Part shown: positions 43,352 to 52,328 of the stretch, piece by piece
Layout of the letters: every line of letters begins with the position of its first letter
Position numbering within the stretch: position 1 is the first letter of the stretch
Source: Bacillota bacterium
GTDB taxonomy: Bacteria; Bacillota; Bacilli; Paenibacillales; Paenibacillaceae
Reading direction: 5' to 3'
Length of the DNA stretch: 64,000 nt
Assembly: GCA_023391635.1 (NCBI GenBank)
Contig: JAEWAQ010000069.1
Coordinates: forward strand, 45,402 to 109,401
Notes under the pieces: generated by a model
What the model was told of the DNA's origin: nothing
Database searches by the model: none
What the model saw: the letters and a program-made list of their open reading frames with translations, nothing else
Position numbers and translations under genes: made by a program

Positions 43352-44485
43352 TTGAACGGAAGCGACGAAATGAAAGAGAGCAACAAGCTGCAACAGACAT
43401 GGATGCGACTGCTGATGACGGCCGTGACGGCCGTCATCGGCGGTTTCTTGTTTCAATGGCTGGGCATGCCGATCCCTTGGCTGCTCGGGCCCATGGTCAC
43501 GGTGTTCGCCTTCGCGCGGCTGCTTGGCTCTGTTCGCCCGTATTGGCCGACAACGCTGCGCGACAGCGGAATCGTCATCGTCGGGTATATGCTCGGATTG
43601 TCCTTCACGTTGGAGACGTTCCGGGAGATCGGCGAGCAGCTGCCTACTATGGCGCTCCTCACCGTGCTGCTGCTGATCGGCACGTTCCTGATCGCGTTGT
43701 TGGTAGCCAAGCTGTCGGGGCTGCCGCTCGCGACCGTATTGATCGGCAGCATACCGGGGGGCTTGAGCCAAATGGTCGCCCTGGCGGACGAATTGCCCGG
43801 AATCGATCTGACCGTCGTGACGTTTCTGCAGGTTTCGCGTCTGATGATGATTATCTTCTGCGTGCCCTTGCTCATCTTCAGTCCGGTAATCGGCGCTTCC
43901 ATTCATCATGCGACGGCGGATTCCGCCGCGGCTGCGGCAAGCGCGGCGGCAGGCTGGAGCGGGCTGTTCCCTCACGTTCTCGTCTATGCGGCGGCCTGCA
44001 TCGGATGTGCGCTGCTCTGGAAGAAGATCAGGTTCCCTACCGCATTTTTGCTCGGACCGATGATCGCCACGCTCGCCCTGCATCTGTCCGGCTATGCCGG
44101 TCCGGCGCTCCCCCAGGGGCTTGTCAATCTGTCCCAGTTGCTGATCGGCGGTTATCTGGGGTTGATGCTGAAGCCCGAGAAGCTGGCGAACAAGCTGAAA
44201 ATCACCATGCTGGCCGCCCTGAGCGGTGTTCTGCTCATTCTGTGCACGGTCGGGTTAAGTCTGCTGCTTACCCGTCTGCATGCGGTGCCGTTATCGACGA
44301 GCCTGCTGAGCTTGTCCCCGGGCGGCATGGACCAGATGGGCATCATCGCCCAAGAGGTGAATGCGGATCTCACGTTCGTCGTTTGTTATCAATTATTCCG
44401 GATGCTGTTCATTTTCATCGCGGTGCCTCCGGTATTGAAGCTGATTTTCCGTGCCCGGCGGGAGAAGATAACGGCAGCTCTATGA
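43352..44485 (+). CDS. AbrB family membrane protein (ammonia-monooxygenase-like)
   Basis: A membrane protein of about 377 residues with ten or more helices in two repeats, each with the marker P-G-G-x-x-Q/D-M (I-P-G-G-L-S-Q-M and S-P-G-G-M-D-Q-M). This is the AbrB/AmoA-like family of putative transporters, unrelated to the AbrB DNA-binding protein. TTG 43352 is the likely start: AAGGGGAAG lies five bases ahead; ATG 43370 is the alternative. The frame is open far upstream over the isomerase gene but that part is a shadow. Confidence 0.82.
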   Translation: MNGSDEMKESNKLQQTWMRLLMTAVTAVIGGFLFQWLGMPIPWLLGPMVTVFAFARLLGSVRPYWPTTLRDSGIVIVGYMLGLSFTLETFREIGEQLPTMALLTVLLLIGTFLIALLVAKLSGLPLATVLIGSIPGGLSQMVALADELPGIDLTVVTFLQVSRLMMIIFCVPLLIFSPVIGASIHHATADSAAAAASAAAGWSGLFPHVLVYAAACIGCALLWKKIRFPTAFLLGPMIATLALHLSGYAGPALPQGLVNLSQLLIGGYLGLMLKPEKLANKLKITMLAALSGVLLILCTVGLSLLLTRLHAVPLSTSLLSLSPGGMDQMGIIAQEVNADLTFVVCYQLFRMLFIFIAVPPVLKLIFRARREKITAAL

Positions 44486-44646
44486 ACGCGGGAGATGTCC
44501 GCACACCGCAAGAAGATATCGCCATGTCGTCCGAATCCGCCATTCCAAACGGCACTTACGGCGTTCGCTTCACCGTGCTGCAAGGCGAGCTTGCCGCGAA
44601 GGTGCCGCCGCACGGGACCTCGCTCTATCGGCTGACGGGATCCTAA
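44482..44646 (+). pseudogene. Possible relic of an alpha-galactosidase C-terminal domain
   Basis: A 54-codon ORF overlaps the preceding stop by four bases. Its second half (Y-G-V-R-F-T-V-L-Q-G-E-L-A-A-K-V-P-P-H-G-T) resembles the last strands of the C-terminal beta-sandwich of alpha-galactosidases, where V-x-P-H-G-x-x-L-x-R-L is typical. The rest of such an enzyme is absent. It may be an in-frame scar of a lost gene or a coincidental small ORF. Confidence 0.4.
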
Positions 44647-45536
44647 GCTCTGCCGTTCTTCCGGACCTCGGATGGCGTCATGCCTTTGATCTGCTTGAAC
44701 AGCCGGGTGAAGTAGTTGAGGTTCCCGCAGCCGACCCGCTCCGCCGCCTCGGTGACCGTCAGATCATCGTCCCGCAACAGGCGTTCGGCTTCATCCATGC
44801 GGCACCGGTTGACGAAGTCGACGAACGTGCGCCCGGTAGCCGCCTTGAATACTTTGCAGAAATGGTACGGCGTCAAATGGACCATGCGTGCGGCATCCGA
44901 TACTGTCAACGCATCCCGATAATGCGTCTGAATATGAACAATCAGCGACTTGAACCGCTCCGTACGCTTGCTGCTTGCGCGAGCGGTTTCGTCTGCTTGC
45001 CCGGGCAGATGCATGCGGGCCAACCGGGTGAATGCCAGCAGAAGCTCGGCTTTCACGACGAGCTCGTAAGCGGGCGGCTTGCGCTCGAACTCTTCTTGGA
45101 CCCGGTGCATTGTCCTCTGCATGATTGCGAATTCCGGCGCATGCCGGTCCAAGCGGACAGGGAAACGAAGCTTGCCGTCCAGGTAGGGTGATAAGTATCG
45201 TTCAAAAATCGGATCTCTGTCCGGTCCGCCCAGCAGCGAGCGGTTGAAGACGAGCGACCAGTATTCAACCGGCTCGTCCGTGGCGGCATAGCCGACATGA
45301 AGCCCTCCGCTCGGCACCATCAGCAGATCGCCCGGGAGTGTCTCGAATGGCTGAGAGTCAATATGAAAGACGGCCTTGCCGGTAATCATGCAGATGAACT
45401 CGAAATGATCGTGCCAATGTAAAAAGAGGACATTGCGGTCTGCTGTCCCTGATGGCGAAGCGTTTCGGAACAGATTGACCGGGTACGGGCCGTCCAGCAA
45501 TTTCGTATCTTCCCTTAGCTTATACGGATAAGTCAT
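44643..45536 (-). CDS. AraC family transcriptional regulator
   Basis: A 297-residue regulator with an N-terminal cupin (H-W-H-D-H-F-E-F-I-C-M-I) and C-terminal AraC domain (D-A-L-T-V-S-D-A-A-R-M-V-H-L to F-T-R-L-F-K-Q-I-K-G-M-T-P-S-E-V-R). It is divergent from the oxidoreductase gene at 45710, its likely target. Its 3' end overlaps the small relic ORF by four bases. Confidence 0.9.
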   Translation of the reverse strand: MTYPYKLREDTKLLDGPYPVNLFRNASPSGTADRNVLFLHWHDHFEFICMITGKAVFHIDSQPFETLPGDLLMVPSGGLHVGYAATDEPVEYWSLVFNRSLLGGPDRDPIFERYLSPYLDGKLRFPVRLDRHAPEFAIMQRTMHRVQEEFERKPPAYELVVKAELLLAFTRLARMHLPGQADETARASSKRTERFKSLIVHIQTHYRDALTVSDAARMVHLTPYHFCKVFKAATGRTFVDFVNRCRMDEAERLLRDDDLTVTEAAERVGCGNLNYFTRLFKQIKGMTPSEVRKNGRA

Positions 45537-45709
45537 GGTCCAAACAACCCCCAGGTAGCGGTAAACGCAATATCGTGCTAATCAATCGCAAGATTGTGTA
45601 GAGAGATGAAGCGATCCTGCGGATATAATGGAATGGAACGATAGTCATTTATCTCAATATAAGTGTAGTATAATACGGCGGAAACGGATTTGGACAGGGG
45701 GCGGCAGGA

Positions 45710-46744
45710 ATGAGGGAGCACAAAATCGTGGTCGCCGGCTGCGGCGGCATGGCGAACGCATGGGTGAAGGACGCATTGGCGCGGGAACATGCGACGATCG
45801 TCGGGTTGGTCGACATCAAACCGGAGTTCGCTCAGGCGATGGCGGAGCGGCACGGCTTAACCTGCGGCATCTACACGGACTTGAAGGAAGCGATCGTGAA
45901 GACCGGGGCCAACCTCGTCTTCGACGTGACGATTCCGGCCAGCCATTTCCAAGTCTGTTCCACCGCGCTGCAGCTCGGGGCGGATGTGTTCGGAGAGAAG
46001 CCGATGGCGGAATCGATGGCGGAAGGGCGCGAAATCATCGCCATCTCGAATCGGACGGGTCGGACGTATACGGTAATGCAGAACCGTCGGTACAACGGCC
46101 AAATTCGAGCTTTGCGGGAACTTACGGCAGGCGGCGCGATCGGCCGTATCGGGCAGACGCACGCCGACTTCTTCATCGGCGCCCACTTCGGCGGGTTCCG
46201 CGACGCGATGGACAGCCCGCTCATTCTCGACATGGCGATACATACCTTCGATCAGGCCCGCTTCATCACGGACGCCGACCCTGTGTCGGTCTACTGCCAC
46301 GAATTCAATCCTCAGGGCTCCTGGTATGCCGGCAACGCCTCGGCGGTCTGCATCTTCGAGATGTCGGACGGCTCCGTCTTCACTTATCGCGGCTCCTGGT
46401 GCGCGGAAGGCGCGCCGACTTCCTGGGAGTCGCAGTGGCGCATCAACGGCGAACGCGGCACGGCGATATGGGACGGGACGAATGCGCCCTATGCCGAAGT
46501 CGTTGCCGCGGGCGACCAGACCGGCAAGTTCATCCGCGATTATGAGCGCGTGGAAGCGGCATTCGCATGGCAGGGCCGCTCCGGCCATGAAGGCTGCTTC
46601 GACGAGATGTTCGCCGCGCTCGCGGATGGCCGCCCGGCCGAGACGGATTGCCGCGACAACATCAAGAGCATGGCGATGGTGCTCGGCGCGATCGACAGCG
46701 CTAAGACGGGGCGCAAAATCGACTTGCGCGAATACTACTCGTAA
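45710..46744 (+). CDS. Gfo/Idh/MocA family oxidoreductase
   Basis: A 344-residue NAD(P)-dependent dehydrogenase with V-A-G-C-G-G-M-A at the nucleotide site, G-E-K-P-M-A for catalysis and D-M-A-I-H-T-F-D-Q-A-R. A TATAAT at 45669-45674 lies in the 173-bp divergent region shared with the AraC gene. No further metabolic gene follows it, so it seems to be a single-gene unit. Confidence 0.9.
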   Translation: MREHKIVVAGCGGMANAWVKDALAREHATIVGLVDIKPEFAQAMAERHGLTCGIYTDLKEAIVKTGANLVFDVTIPASHFQVCSTALQLGADVFGEKPMAESMAEGREIIAISNRTGRTYTVMQNRRYNGQIRALRELTAGGAIGRIGQTHADFFIGAHFGGFRDAMDSPLILDMAIHTFDQARFITDADPVSVYCHEFNPQGSWYAGNASAVCIFEMSDGSVFTYRGSWCAEGAPTSWESQWRINGERGTAIWDGTNAPYAEVVAAGDQTGKFIRDYERVEAAFAWQGRSGHEGCFDEMFAALADGRPAETDCRDNIKSMAMVLGAIDSAKTGRKIDLREYYS

Positions 46745-46857
46745 TAATTCCACCTTGGACAACCCGAACTTCTATCAGTCAGGATGGATGCGTGTATTTC
46801 GAGAAAGGGGTCATGATCGGCTCGATCAAGGATTGATCAAAATTCAAGCATCCATTG

Positions 46858-46910
46858 TTGACATTGCAGAAAATGCTTTGTTAAAATTAGTTAGCTAAAT
46901 TAGCTAACTA
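46858..46910 (+). promoter_or_regulatory. Promoter and palindromic operator of the Phd-Phd-Uma2 gene
   Basis: TTGACA (46858-46863), 17 bases, then TTAAAA (46881-46886). Directly after it, TAGTTAGCTAA (46888-46898) and TTAGCTAACTA (46900-46910) form perfect 11-base inverted arms around one base, centred near the transcription start. Phd/YefM proteins bind such palindromes, so the encoded fusion probably represses its own gene. Confidence 0.8.
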
Positions 46911-46933
46911 TATCATTTGGGGAGGTCATCTGT

Positions 46934-47887
46934 GTGAAGGCCAGTTCCACGGAAGTCCAGAACCATTTCGGCAAATATTGGGCTCTTGCCGCCGAGGAAG
47001 AAGTCATCGTGACGCGCAACGGCGTGCCGGTCGCGAAGCTCGTGGCAGTGAAGGAACCGGAAGTCGTGCGACGGGATGCGTCGAATTCGCTTCCCGAGTC
47101 GGCAGGTCCGCACCAACTTGTCGGCCGCAAGGCTGCGTCTGAAGTCAGCTCCACGGAAGTCCAGAACAACTTCGGCAAGTATCTGATGCTTGCAGCCCGC
47201 GAGGATGTCATGATTACCCGCAATGGCAAAGTGATCGCGAAGCTCACAGCGATTCAGGAATCGAAGGATGGAGACAGGCAGGTTGACGTGTCGGGCAAGC
47301 CCATGACGGTCATGGAGTCCGCAGAGCCGTACCGTTATGATCGTCGCAAAGTTTCTTATGAGGAGTTCCTGGAACTGACCCGAAATAACGAGAACAGGTA
47401 TGAGTATATCGACGGGGAAATTTATTTGCTGACATCGCCCCGAGCGGCACACCAGTATGCACATAGGGAACTAATGAATATTTTTTATAATTGGTCTCGA
47501 GGGAAGCGTTGCGAACCTTGGGGAGCCCCTTTCGATATTCGACTTTATCGTTCCGCAGACAAACCCAATCTAATTCAGCCGGATCTAATGATGATTTGCG
47601 ATCTGGAGGAGCAACTGAAAGATGATTACTACATGGGCGTTCCGGCACTTAACGTCGAGATCATTTCCGAAAGTACGAAACGCACAGATTTGGTGGTTAA
47701 GTTTGATCTATACAAAGCTTGCGGGGTGAAAGAATACTGGGTTGTGGATCCGTCGACCAAGCGCATCACGATCTATCGATTCGAGGACGGCGAAGTTGCG
47801 GCGCAGCGGATGTTCACACAAGGAGAAACGGCAGTATCCTATCTATTCGAAGGATTGACCGTGGCGGTAGATCAAGTGTTCAGATGA
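46934..47887 (+). CDS. Fusion: two Phd/YefM antitoxin domains + Uma2 family nuclease-like domain
   Basis: A 317-residue protein. Residues 2-39 and 70-107 are two copies of the Phd/YefM DNA-binding unit (S-S-T-E-V-Q-N, F-G-K-Y, V/I-T-R-N-G, I/V-A-K-L), joined by a charged linker. Residues from about 130 form a Uma2 (DUF820) domain with a PD-(D/E)xK-like core: D160-G161, Q-P-D217, E242 in V-E-I-I-S-E-S-T, K256, and G-V-K-E-Y-W-V-V-D-P. Uma2 proteins are widespread but functionally obscure, and are usually unfused. The antitoxin units probably bind the palindrome at 46888. GTG start with GGGGAGGT upstream. No separate toxin gene is adjacent. Confidence 0.85.
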   Translation: MKASSTEVQNHFGKYWALAAEEEVIVTRNGVPVAKLVAVKEPEVVRRDASNSLPESAGPHQLVGRKAASEVSSTEVQNNFGKYLMLAAREDVMITRNGKVIAKLTAIQESKDGDRQVDVSGKPMTVMESAEPYRYDRRKVSYEEFLELTRNNENRYEYIDGEIYLLTSPRAAHQYAHRELMNIFYNWSRGKRCEPWGAPFDIRLYRSADKPNLIQPDLMMICDLEEQLKDDYYMGVPALNVEIISESTKRTDLVVKFDLYKACGVKEYWVVDPSTKRITIYRFEDGEVAAQRMFTQGETAVSYLFEGLTVAVDQVFR

Positions 47888-47888
47888 C

Positions 47889-47941
47889 GCAAATAAAGGC
47901 GCTTCTCACGCATCGTTCAAGCGATGAAATGAGAAGCGCCT
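47889..47941 (-). terminator. Terminator hairpin between convergent genes
   Basis: AGGCGCTTCTCA (47897-47908) and TGAGAAGCGCCT (47930-47941) pair perfectly over 12 bases, with a further pairing of the loop (GCATCG/CGATG). On the minus strand the stem is followed by TTTATTTG, so it terminates the GH127 gene; the plus strand lacks a T run. Confidence 0.8.
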
Positions 47942-47954
47942 GGTGCATTCGATA

Positions 47955-49916
47955 TCAGATCCGCAGCCAGACCGCCATCTCGCCGGGCTGCCGGTTGCCC
48001 CACAGGTAGTACGGAATCGCCTTGATGCGCGCGGGTGTCGCATCAGGCCGATAAGGCTGGTAGGGGCGAGCAGCGGACCAGGCGGATTCGTCGACGCGAT
48101 GGCCGCCCGTTTCCACGACGACGCAGCCGCCGAGCAGAGCGGGGTCGAAGCGTTCGGTCAGGTTCCGTTCAGCGACACCACTCAGCGACAAGGATGCCAG
48201 CGGCGCTCCGTTGTCGGTTTCCTCAACGCAGTATACGAGCGGTCCGCGCACGATGGCGGCTTTGCCGGCGTCGGCACGGATGAGCGGATGAGCGGCGATC
48301 AGCTTCGTCTCCAGCGGCAGCAGCCACTCCACTGTATCGCCGTCCACCCAAGTACGATCCAGCAGCGCATAGCCGTTTTCCATCCGATAGTCCTTCGCTT
48401 CCGCGCCGTTCACGCGCAGTGTCGGCCGGCCGTTCTGGAACCAGTCCGGCACGCGGAGGCCGAGTCCGAACGCTGCCGAACCTGCGCCATCGGACAAGGA
48501 TACGGTGAAGCGAACTTCCCCATTCCACGGCAGCCCGGATTGCTGAACCAGCTTCACGCTGCCCGCGGCAAGCTCGAACGTCGCTTCGCTGCCGATGAAC
48601 AAGTGCGCATATACGGTCTTCTTGTCCTCCGCAACCGTGTAAATATAATCGTTCAATGAACTCAGCAAGCGGGCGACGTTGGGCGGGCAGCAGGAGCAGC
48701 CGAACCACTTCTGCCGCACCGGCTTCACATGGCGCCTGCCGGGATTCTTCTCGCTCGCTTCCGGCCACACTTCCAGCGGGTTCACGTAGAAGAAGTGCTT
48801 GCCGTCCTTGGACATGCTGCCCAGCACATTGTTGTACAACGCCCGCTCCATGACGTCGGCGTATTCGCTCCTCGCTTCGAGCTGCAGCATCCGCTGCGCC
48901 CAGAAGATAAGTCCGATCGAGGCGCATGTCTCCGCATAGACCGTGTCGTTGGGCAGGTCATAGTCGAACGAGAACGCTTCGCCGTGGTGCGTGGAGCCGA
49001 TGCCGCCGGTAATGTACATCTGCTTGTGCGTGACATTGTTCCACAAACGGCGGCAGGCCGCGAGCAGCTCGGAGTCCCCCGTCAGCCGGGCCAGGTCCGC
49101 CATCGCCGTATACATGTAGACGGCCCGCACGGCATGCCCGACGGCAACGGATTGCTCGCGGACGGGGAGATGGGCTTGGTGATAGGCGGGGTCCGGCTTC
49201 GGCGCCGGGCCGCGCGACCAATGGTCGGTCCGGCCCCGGCGTTCCCATTCGTCCACGAAGTAGCTCGGCTTGCTGCCGCGTTCGTCGATGAAGTAGCGGC
49301 TCATGTTCAAGTAGCGTTCTTCTCCCGTCACTTCGTACAGCTTGACCAGCGCGAGCTCGACCTCCTGATGGCCGCAATAGCCTCTCATCTTGCCGGGCTC
49401 CGTACCGAATACGCTGTCGATATGGTCGGCGAACCGGCAGACGATGTCGAGCAGCCTGCGCTTGCCCGTTCCCTTGTAATAGGCGACAGCCGCCTCGATC
49501 ATATGGCCCGCGCAGTACAGCTCGTGGGCATCCTTCAGATTCGTCCACTGCTTGCCCGGTTCCTTGATCGTGAAATACGTATTCAAATAGCCGCTGGGCT
49601 GCTGCGCTTGCGCAATCAGCTCGATCGCCGCATCGGCGATCCGCTCCAGATCCGGATCGGGAACGTTCGCCAGCGAATAGCCGACCGCCTCCAGCCACTT
49701 GGCAAGGTCGCTGTCCTGGAAGATGAAGCCTCCGAATTCCCCCTGCTCCAGTCCTGCGGCAATGCGAAAATTCCGAATCGCATAGCTCGTCTCCCCGCCT
49801 TCGATCCGATCGTTCAGCGCTTCCCATTGATACGGGATAACCGTCTTGCGCACCAGTTCCGTATAATCGCTCCAGAAGTCGTCTTGAATGCGAACTTGCG
49901 GCTGCTGCATTTGCAT
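47955..49916 (-). CDS. Glycoside hydrolase family 127, beta-L-arabinofuranosidase
   Basis: A 653-residue cytoplasmic enzyme of the GH127 family, which releases beta-L-arabinofuranose. The zinc-cysteine active site is visible: E329 and C331 (Y-A-E-T-C) and C409-C410 (C-S-C-C-P-P); in characterised GH127 enzymes a cysteine of this cluster is the nucleophile. An (alpha/alpha) barrel is followed by beta-domains. Start at ATG 49916 because AGGAGG lies six bases ahead; the ATG at 49955 is upstream of that site. It is divergent from an AraC gene that probably regulates it. Confidence 0.92.
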   Translation of the reverse strand: MQMQQPQVRIQDDFWSDYTELVRKTVIPYQWEALNDRIEGGETSYAIRNFRIAAGLEQGEFGGFIFQDSDLAKWLEAVGYSLANVPDPDLERIADAAIELIAQAQQPSGYLNTYFTIKEPGKQWTNLKDAHELYCAGHMIEAAVAYYKGTGKRRLLDIVCRFADHIDSVFGTEPGKMRGYCGHQEVELALVKLYEVTGEERYLNMSRYFIDERGSKPSYFVDEWERRGRTDHWSRGPAPKPDPAYHQAHLPVREQSVAVGHAVRAVYMYTAMADLARLTGDSELLAACRRLWNNVTHKQMYITGGIGSTHHGEAFSFDYDLPNDTVYAETCASIGLIFWAQRMLQLEARSEYADVMERALYNNVLGSMSKDGKHFFYVNPLEVWPEASEKNPGRRHVKPVRQKWFGCSCCPPNVARLLSSLNDYIYTVAEDKKTVYAHLFIGSEATFELAAGSVKLVQQSGLPWNGEVRFTVSLSDGAGSAAFGLGLRVPDWFQNGRPTLRVNGAEAKDYRMENGYALLDRTWVDGDTVEWLLPLETKLIAAHPLIRADAGKAAIVRGPLVYCVEETDNGAPLASLSLSGVAERNLTERFDPALLGGCVVVETGGHRVDESAWSAARPYQPYRPDATPARIKAIPYYLWGNRQPGEMAVWLRI

Positions 49917-49948
49917 GTTGAACCTCCTAGGATAGAAAACATTAAATA

Positions 49949-49977
49949 TTGACACCTGAATATCTTGATTTTATGCT
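49949..49977 (+). promoter_or_regulatory. Promoter of the AraC gene at 50050
   Basis: TTGACA (49949-49954), 17 bases, TATGCT (49972-49977). It lies in the 133-bp divergent region between the GH127 gene and the AraC gene. Confidence 0.6.
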
Positions 49978-50049
49978 TTCTGATAACGCGATAATAGCAA
50001 TGATTTGAACTTCATTTTGATAAAATTTCACACATAAGGGGGCAGCAAT

Positions 50050-50949
50050 ATGAATGAGGGCGCGTTCATACCGCTGCGCACGCCGCCGCTTCCTTACTAC
50101 TTGGGAGCAGGCCGGTCCGACTACCAAGCGGGAGAAGCTCATCCGAACCGTCGCCATCTCGGGTTGTACGATTTGCTGCTCGTCGCGAAGGGCGTTCTCC
50201 ATATCGGCGAGAATGGGCAGGAGTGGGCGCTGTCGGCGGGAGAGATGCTGCTCTTGCTCCCGGACGGCGAGCATTATGCGACGAAGGCCTGCGAGGGAGA
50301 GACTTCGTTCTATTGGGTCCACTTCGATCACGGAGGAGCGGGAGCGGCTGGAGAAAGCGACGGGCGCACGTCCGGCGCGTCTGCGGCGACGGATGCGGGC
50401 ATGGCCGGATGGCCGTTCGCAGGCCCGAACCGACGGCCCTTCGACAATCCCTACGCGATCCGAATGCCGAAGCATGCCCGGCTGCCCGATCCGGCCGCCG
50501 CGACCGACTTGGTAAAGGCTTTGTTAAGCCCGCAGGTCGAAAATTCGTTCTGGGAGGAGCAGCGGTTGTTCGCGGAATTGCTGGCGGTGCTGTCGGCCAG
50601 CCGGGAGGAGGGCGGCGAGCTGTCGTCGCGCAAGCTGGCGGAGCGGGCCGTGACGTATTTGCAGCGTCATTTCCGAGACGACATGACGAACGAGAAGCTG
50701 GCGCAAGCCCTTCATTTTCACCCGAACTATGTCGTGCGCTGCATGAAGTCGAGTTACGGCCTCACGCCGATGGAATATTTGCAGCAATATCGCATGGAGA
50801 GGGCGAAGCGGCTGCTGATCACGACCGGCTGGCCGATCGCGCGCATCGCGGAGGAGACGGGATTCCGCTACGCACCTTACTTCTCCGCCTGCTTCAAGAT
50901 GAGCGTAGGTTTAACCCCTCTGCGCTACCGCAAACTATATTGGAACTGA
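50050..50949 (+). CDS. AraC family transcriptional regulator
   Basis: A 299-residue regulator: cupin-like N-terminus (Y-D-L-L-L-V-A-K-G, G-E-M-L-L-L-L-P-D-G) with a Gly/Ala-rich insert around residues 95-125, and the AraC domain (Y-L-Q-R-H-F-R-D-D-M-T to Y-F-S-A-C-F-K-M). Divergent orientation to the GH127 gene suggests control of beta-arabinofuranosidase expression. Confidence 0.9.
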   Translation: MNEGAFIPLRTPPLPYYLGAGRSDYQAGEAHPNRRHLGLYDLLLVAKGVLHIGENGQEWALSAGEMLLLLPDGEHYATKACEGETSFYWVHFDHGGAGAAGESDGRTSGASAATDAGMAGWPFAGPNRRPFDNPYAIRMPKHARLPDPAAATDLVKALLSPQVENSFWEEQRLFAELLAVLSASREEGGELSSRKLAERAVTYLQRHFRDDMTNEKLAQALHFHPNYVVRCMKSSYGLTPMEYLQQYRMERAKRLLITTGWPIARIAEETGFRYAPYFSACFKMSVGLTPLRYRKLYWN

Positions 50950-51027
50950 TCGGGAGCCGCTTGACAATCGCTGCACTCTATTCCTACACTTGCTTAAGTA
51001 GATTAACGAAGTGAAGCGGGTGCGACG

Positions 51028-52248
51028 ATGAAAGTCGACAAGAGCTTGATCCATACGTTCAACAAGCACAACGTGCTATCCGCGGTACGGGAGGCGGGAC
51101 AGATCTTCCGGGCGGAAATCGCGCGGCAGACGGGACTCAGCATCCCGACGGTGATGAAAATAACGGATGAGCTGCTGGCCCGGGGCATCGTGCGGGAGAT
51201 CGGCAAAGGCGAAAGCAGCGGAGGCAAGCCGCCGCAGCTATTGGCGTTCACGCCGGATCGCCATTATATCGTAGGCGTGGATATCGGCACGACGAATATT
51301 CTGTGCATCTTGATGGACATGTCCGCGCATATCGTGGCAAGCCGCTCCGTGCCTACGCGAGTGGACGATGCCCCCGAAGCTGTCATGGAGCGGATCGCGC
51401 ATACGATCGCAGCGGTGGTCGACGGGGCGGGGGCGGAACGGGACCGCATACTCGGCATCGGGATCGGCATGCCGGGGGTGCTGGAGCCCCAGACGGGCCG
51501 GGTGCTGTTCTCGCCGGATTTCCACTGGGAACAGGTGCACCTGCTGCCGAAGCTGAAAGCCTCGTTCCCGTATCCGATGATCATCCGCAACGTGACGCAT
51601 GCGATGGCAATGGGAGAGCGCTGGTTCGGGCAAGGACGCGGCGACTTCGACAGCTTCGTCTGCGTCAATCTCGGGCATGGCATCGGGTCGGCGCTGTTCC
51701 TCGAAGGCAAGCTGCTGAGCGGAGGATCAGGCAGCTCGGGCGAGCTTGGCCATGTCACGATGGACCGGAACGGTCCGAAGTGCGTGTGCGGCAACGCGGG
51801 CTGTCTGGAAGCGCTGGCTTCCGGGAATGCCATTGCCAAACACGCTGCAGCTGAAATAGCAGCCGGCCACGACACGATTTTGCGCCAGGAGCTGGAACGC
51901 AAGGGCGCCTTGGAGGCCAAAGACGTGTTCGTGGCAGCCGGCCGGCAGGACGCCTTGTCGATCCGGATCGTACAGGAAGCGGCGGAGTATATCGGCCTCG
52001 CGCTCGCTTCGGTCATCAACCTGGTGGACCCCGAGCTGATCGTCCTGGAAGGCGGGCTCTCGCGGGCGGGCGAACCGTTCATCGCCGACATCCGCACCCA
52101 TGCGCAGCGCTACCAGATGAAGTATACCGGCCGCAACACCCGCATCGTCGTCTCCGGGCTCGGCGAACAGGCCGCCGCCATCGGCGCCGCCTCCTTTATT
52201 GTTCAGCGCTTGTTCGAAGCCGGCGGAGATCCTTCGACGCTCGAGTAG
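51028..52248 (+). CDS. ROK family transcriptional regulator (XylR/NagC type)
   Basis: A 406-residue ROK repressor. The N-terminal winged helix (I-F-R-A-E-I-A-R-Q-T-G-L-S-I-P-T-V) is followed by the ROK core with the phosphate-binding G-V-D-I-G-T-T-N, the signature region G-S-A-L-F-L-E-G-K and the zinc-binding C-V-C-G-N-A-G-C-L-E. Sugar-specific repression, for example by xylose or arabinose derivatives, is inferred from the surrounding arabinofuranosidase genes. Confidence 0.92.
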   Translation: MKVDKSLIHTFNKHNVLSAVREAGQIFRAEIARQTGLSIPTVMKITDELLARGIVREIGKGESSGGKPPQLLAFTPDRHYIVGVDIGTTNILCILMDMSAHIVASRSVPTRVDDAPEAVMERIAHTIAAVVDGAGAERDRILGIGIGMPGVLEPQTGRVLFSPDFHWEQVHLLPKLKASFPYPMIIRNVTHAMAMGERWFGQGRGDFDSFVCVNLGHGIGSALFLEGKLLSGGSGSSGELGHVTMDRNGPKCVCGNAGCLEALASGNAIAKHAAAEIAAGHDTILRQELERKGALEAKDVFVAAGRQDALSIRIVQEAAEYIGLALASVINLVDPELIVLEGGLSRAGEPFIADIRTHAQRYQMKYTGRNTRIVVSGLGEQAAAIGAASFIVQRLFEAGGDPSTLE

Positions 52249-52274
52249 TCACCGTCTCCTCCGCAGAATGCCGC

Positions 52275-52320
52275 AGCCCCGCTCATGCCCGTGATGGCAG
52301 GCGGGGCTTCTCTGTTCTTC
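52275..52320 (+). terminator. Terminator-like hairpin
   Basis: AGCCCCGC (52275-52282) pairs with GCGGGGCT (52301-52308), followed by TCTCTGTTCTT. It closes the ROK gene; the T run is interrupted. Confidence 0.6.
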
Positions 52321-52328
52321 GAGCAGCC

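Noticed and set aside
47881..47945. Plus-strand terminator for the Uma2 fusion
   Set aside because: The stem is strong, but after it the plus strand reads GGTGCATTCG without a T run; only the minus strand has one.
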